Source: Sphingomonadales bacterium UBA7473
GTDB lineage: Bacteria > Pseudomonadota > Alphaproteobacteria > Sphingomonadales > Sphingomonadaceae
Reading direction: 5' to 3'
Length of the DNA: 7,786 bases
Assembly: GCA_002478575.1 (NCBI GenBank)
Contig: DLOX01000076.1
Location: 1-7,786, forward strand
A program made the position numbers and the translations under genes. Position 1 is the first letter of the stretch, and every line of letters starts with the position of its first letter. The notes beneath the pieces are model-generated. The model was not told the DNA's origin, did no database searches, and was given only the letters and a program-made list of their open reading frames with translations. This document shows, in pieces, positions 5,939 through 7,786 of the stretch.

Positions 5939-6451
5939 ATGACAAACATTAGGTTCGCGGTGAGAAAAGACGCTCAGTTTTTGCCTGAAATCGAGCGATC
6001 ATCCGGGGAGGCCTTTCGGCAAATTCCTGACCTTGCGTGGATTGCAGACGATGACGTTCAATCGGTCGAACGCCATGAGGATCTCATCCAGCGGGGTTCG
6101 GCGTGGGTCGCTGAAGCCGAGAATGGAGTCATCGTCGGCTTTCTCAACGCTGAAATCCTCAACGCTTCGTTTCATATTTGGCAGATGGCCGTTCATACAG
6201 ATTATCAAAAACAAGGCATTGGGCAGAAGCTGGTTGAGGCCGCCAAGCATTTTGCATTCAGTCAGAAGCTGGCGCCCTTAAGCCTCACAACGTTCCGTAA
6301 TGTAGTTTGGAACTAGCAGTTTTACCGCAAATTTGGCTTTCGTTTGATTGACGGCGAAGTGCCCGTTTGGCTGCAAAGCATCTTGGACGCGGAGGTAGCG
6401 GCGGGGCTTCCGCGCGATCAACGCTGTGCCATGATTTGCGAAGACCATTAA
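5939..6451 (+). pseudogene. GNAT-family N-acetyltransferase interrupted by an in-frame TAG
   Basis: From ATG 5939 the frame gives 125 residues, MTNIRFAVRKDAQFLPEIERSSGEAF..., with SSGEAFRQIPDLAWIADDD, a HIWQMAVHTDYQ strand-turn and the acetyl-CoA loop Q-K-Q-G-I-G-Q (90-96). The frame then meets TAG at 6314-6316 (codon 126). Reading on in the same frame gives QFYRKFGFRLIDGEVP... to TAA at 6449-6451. In family members the text at this point is usually 'TFRxxxWNxPFYxxLGF', so the stop falls inside a conserved motif (TTFRNVVWN-stop-QFYRKFGFR) and no bases are missing. Full length would be 170 residues, normal for the family. One base change, for example CAG or GAG to TAG, explains it. The truncated product would lack the last strands of the acetyl-CoA fold and is probably inactive. 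A sequencing error or amber read-through are alternatives. There is no clear Shine-Dalgarno, and base composition looks more AT-rich than neighbouring genes, hinting at separate origin or decay. Confidence 0.85.
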
Positions 6452-6540
6452 GGCCCGTCAGCAGCCCCAGTTTCGTCCGCTAACATCGACTGACGCCCCA
6501 AAACCTGCCTGTCCGGACTCCCCAACAAAGCTGCCACAAC

Positions 6541-7056
6541 CTAGCTCTGCTCCCCCTCCCCCCGAAAATTCGCGGGGATCGGGCAATCACTACACACCCG
6601 ATCATCGCACAGACGGCATAAGGTGCAGCGGTCCAGATCACTGGTTTCCATCGACGACAGCATTTTGTGCAACAGAGCCCCCAGCGTCTCTTGCTCCGCC
6701 TCACTCAACCCCATCATAAAGGGCCTGATCGCGGCGAGGCGTCCGACCATCAACGCTTCCCGCAGCGCCGCTCCTTCCTCCGTCAGATAAAGCGCAATCG
6801 CTCTTTTATCCTGCCCGCGCCGCCGCTCGACCAGCCCATCGGCCACAAGCCGATCAACCAGCCGCACTGATCCGGGATGAGAGAGGCCAAGGATGCGCCG
6901 CAATTGTTCGTTGGAGGGGCCAAAGCCATAGCCAATGACGACCAGCGCCGCGGGCGTTTCCCCGGCATGATTGAGGATATCCTGCCCCACCTCTTCGATG
7001 CGGTCGGCAACGGCAAGGGCAACAGTACCCAGGAGATTGGAGGTGCGGTCTATCAT
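6541..7056 (-). CDS. MarR-family transcriptional regulator with cysteine-rich C-terminus
   Basis: A 171-residue winged-helix regulator. Helices 1-2 span MIDRTSNLLGTVALAVADRIEEVGQDIL, and the winged HTH lies at about 49-95: NEQLRRILGLSHPGSVRLVDRLVADGLVERR, then the wing RGQDKRAIALYLTEEG with the D-x-R of MarR proteins. Long C-terminal dimer helices follow. The tail is unusual: C144, C147, C150, C155 and C158 form a C-x2-C-x2-C-x4-C-x2-C cluster, suited to binding zinc or another metal or to sensing redox state (inference). ATG 7056 is preferred over an upstream in-frame TTG at 7092 because GGGAGAGG lies just before it and the TTG falls at the predicted transcript start. The gene is divergent from the SnoaL-like gene, with two palindromes between, so it probably represses itself and that neighbour. 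The ligand is unknown. Confidence 0.88.
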   Translation of the reverse strand: MIDRTSNLLGTVALAVADRIEEVGQDILNHAGETPAALVVIGYGFGPSNEQLRRILGLSHPGSVRLVDRLVADGLVERRRGQDKRAIALYLTEEGAALREALMVGRLAAIRPFMMGLSEAEQETLGALLHKMLSSMETSDLDRCTLCRLCDDRVCSDCPIPANFRGEGEQS

Positions 7057-7068
7057 GCACCTCTCCCT

Positions 7069-7085
7069 ATGTGCGGCCCGCACAT
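7069..7085. promoter_or_regulatory. Putative MarR operator O1 (ATGTGC-N5-GCACAT)
   Basis: ATGTGC (7069-7074) and GCACAT (7080-7085) form a perfect inverted repeat around GGCCC. It lies in the predicted 5' leader of marR, just upstream of its ribosome-binding site, where bound protein would act as a roadblock. It shares both arms and the 5-base spacing with the site at 7103-7121; the repetition makes chance unlikely. Confidence 0.65.
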
Positions 7086-7093
7086 TTTTCAAC

Positions 7094-7123
7094 TTGACAT
7101 TATATGTGCATCGCGCACATAAT
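7094..7123 (+). promoter_or_regulatory. Predicted sigma-70 promoter of the SnoaL-like gene
   Basis: TTGACA (7094-7099) and CATAAT (7118-7123), 5 of 6 to consensus, are separated by 18 bases. Transcription would start near 7130, about 19 bases before the ATG at 7149, leaving room for GGAG at 7139-7142. The spacer is almost filled by the 7103-7121 palindrome, so repressor binding would exclude RNA polymerase. Confidence 0.65.
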
Positions 7124-7127
7124 TAAA
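7099..7127 (-). promoter_or_regulatory. Predicted marR promoter, overlapping the divergent promoter
   Basis: On the minus strand a perfect -10 TATAAT occupies 7099-7104, with a poor -35 TTTAAT (7122-7127) at 17 bases. Transcription would start near 7092. The promoter lies back to back on top of the SnoaL-gene promoter, so the two polymerases compete for the same DNA, and the palindrome at 7103-7121 covers its -10 to -35 interval. Confidence 0.5.
7103..7121. promoter_or_regulatory. Putative MarR operator O2 (TATGTGC-N5-GCACATA)
   Basis: TATGTGC (7103-7109) and GCACATA (7115-7121) form a perfect 7-bp inverted repeat around ATCGC. The site lies within the core promoters of both divergent genes. 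Its centre is 35 bp from that of O1, a little over three helical turns. Binding by the neighbouring MarR protein is inferred from arrangement. Confidence 0.7.
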
Positions 7128-7148
7128 TCCTTGGAAATGGAGAGCATC

Positions 7149-7523
7149 ATGACCGCATCATCCCTCACCCCCGAACATCGCGATTTCTTCGAACGCTTCA
7201 AATCCTTTTGGGCCGCGCCCACCGGCGCTCGCGTCGCGGAGATCATCCGGCCTGATGCTAAGATCCACTTCACGGGTGGAGGCAGCTTTTCAGGGGCGGA
7301 TTATATCGGCTTCATGCAGGCCATGCTGGACGCCAACCCCGAGATGAACGTGACTGCGCTCGATTGTGCAGGCGACGGTGAACGGCTCTATATTTTCTGG
7401 GAAACCTATAATGTGGTAGGCGGAGAGCCCCGCACCTTTGTGGGCGTCGATCGTTTTCGCATATTAGATGGCATGGCGATTGAGGAGCATATCATTTTCG
7501 ATTCTGCGGTGCTTCAACCCTGA
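7149..7523 (+). CDS. SnoaL-like / NTF2-superfamily small protein
   Basis: A 124-residue single-domain protein of the NTF2-like cone-barrel fold. A starting helix region LTPEHRDFFERFKSFWAAPTGARVAEIIRPDAKIHFTGGGSFSGADYIGFMQAMLDANPEM is followed by strands LDCAGDGERLYIFWETYNVVGGEPRTFVGVDRFRILDGMAIEEHIIFD. That order, with 'FxGxDRFRxxDGxIxEE' near the end, is the SnoaL-like polyketide cyclase/ketosteroid-isomerase-like pattern. Many such proteins are hydrolases, isomerases or steroid-type ligand binders; which applies cannot be told here. ATG 7149 has GGAG 6 bases upstream; upstream in-frame ATGs at 7104 and 7137 lie in the operator or ahead of the SD and are rejected. It is controlled by the divergent MarR, by context, and precedes a flavin monooxygenase, so it may act on the same compounds. 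Confidence 0.82.
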   Translation: MTASSLTPEHRDFFERFKSFWAAPTGARVAEIIRPDAKIHFTGGGSFSGADYIGFMQAMLDANPEMNVTALDCAGDGERLYIFWETYNVVGGEPRTFVGVDRFRILDGMAIEEHIIFDSAVLQP

Positions 7524-7546
7524 TCCACCCCCTGTTACTTACACCA

Positions 7547-7597
7547 TTGACAATCCAGTTGCTTTTCCAGACTGTTCTCCCAAGCCTTATCGGGAGA
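7547..7597 (+). promoter_or_regulatory. Possible promoter element and leader hairpin of the monooxygenase gene
   Basis: TTGACA (7547-7552) matches a -35 exactly, but no good -10 lies at 16-18 bases, so this would be weak or activator-dependent, or a chance match. TCTCCC (7576-7581) and GGGAGA (7592-7597) form a 6-bp inverted repeat around ten bases just before the ribosome-binding site; it could be an operator or an RNA hairpin. The 90-base gap also permits reading through from the SnoaL-like gene. Confidence 0.25.
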
Positions 7598-7613
7598 GGC
7601 AGGAGGCAAGAGG

Positions 7614-7786
7614 ATGACTGAGGTTGATGTCTTGATCGTAGGTGCCGGAATTTCCGGCATTGGTGGCGCGGTTCACTTGAAGCAGAAATGCCCCGACAAG
7701 AGCTTTGTCATCCTGGAAGGCCGCGAACGACTCGGCGGGACTTGGGATCTGTTCAAATATCCCGGCATCCGGTCTGACTCTGACAT
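7614..7786 (+). CDS. Flavin-containing monooxygenase, Baeyer-Villiger/EthA-like (N-terminal part)
   Basis: The first 57 residues, up to the window edge, begin MTEVDVLIVGAGISGIGGAVHLKQ. The FAD-binding loop G10-A-G-I-S-G15 is followed by E35 at the end of the second strand (FVILEGRERLGGTWD), which would hold the FAD ribose, and by GGTWDLFKYPGIRSDSD. That last element is characteristic of class B flavin monooxygenases of the EthA/Baeyer-Villiger branch, NADPH-dependent enzymes that oxygenate ketones, amines or sulfides. The fingerprint FxGxxxHxxxW would lie beyond the edge. AGGAGG at 7601-7606 gives a strong ribosome-binding site 7 bases before the ATG. It lies 90 bases after the SnoaL-like gene in the same direction and may share its MarR control. 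The substrate is unknown; ketone or steroid-like substrates are a guess from the neighbours. Confidence 0.9.
   Translation, partial: MTEVDVLIVGAGISGIGGAVHLKQKCPDKSFVILEGRERLGGTWDLFKYPGIRSDSD

Noticed and set aside
6456..6495. CGTCAG ... CTGACG as a terminator after the broken GNAT gene
   Set aside because: Only a 6-bp stem with a 28-base loop and no T-run.

Overview
The window looks like chromosomal DNA of an alphaproteobacterium, most likely a member of the Sphingomonadales. Reasons: moderately high GC; an obgE-proB-SDR gene run; paired palindromes of the dispersed type often found between sphingomonad genes; a small terminase-like HTH protein of a kind I associate with this order; and, at the right edge, a flavin monooxygenase behind a MarR regulator. 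The order is inferred from protein style and gene order, not from an rRNA or any search.

Left part (1-4784). A leftward pair encodes a PF10118-type metal-dependent hydrolase followed 12 bases later by a GNAT acetyltransferase cut by the window edge. A TetR regulator diverges from it. The 45-base gap holds a perfect TTACA-N4-TGTAA palindrome overlapping the hydrolase promoter, whose -35 lies across the tetR start codon. The rightward run tetR - obgE - proB - NAD(P)-dependent epimerase/SDR is tightly packed (9-base gap, 16-base overlap, 4-base overlap). It joins a housekeeping ribosome-assembly GTPase and the first step of proline synthesis to a reductase-like protein of unknown substrate.

Middle part (4785-6540). 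This is a looser region. Two paired-palindrome elements (4809-4924 and 5709-5793) flank a leftward gene for a 205-aa HTH protein whose best promoter predicts a leaderless mRNA. Next comes a GNAT acetyltransferase broken by one in-frame TAG: the reading frame continues with recognisable family sequence to a normal stop 45 codons later. Its bases look more AT-rich than its neighbours'.

Right part (6541-7786). A MarR regulator with a five-cysteine C-terminal cluster diverges from a SnoaL/NTF2-like protein gene. The 92-base gap contains two matching ATGTGC-N5-GCACAT palindromes 35 bp apart, one lying between the -35 and -10 of the SnoaL promoter and covering the marR core promoter. Downstream starts a flavin-containing (Baeyer-Villiger type) monooxygenase, cut by the window edge. 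This end looks like the start of a regulated catabolic or detoxification locus.

Nothing in the window amounts to a clearly new multi-gene system. The most notable points are the two operator-promoter layouts, the cysteine-tailed MarR, and the amber-interrupted GNAT.
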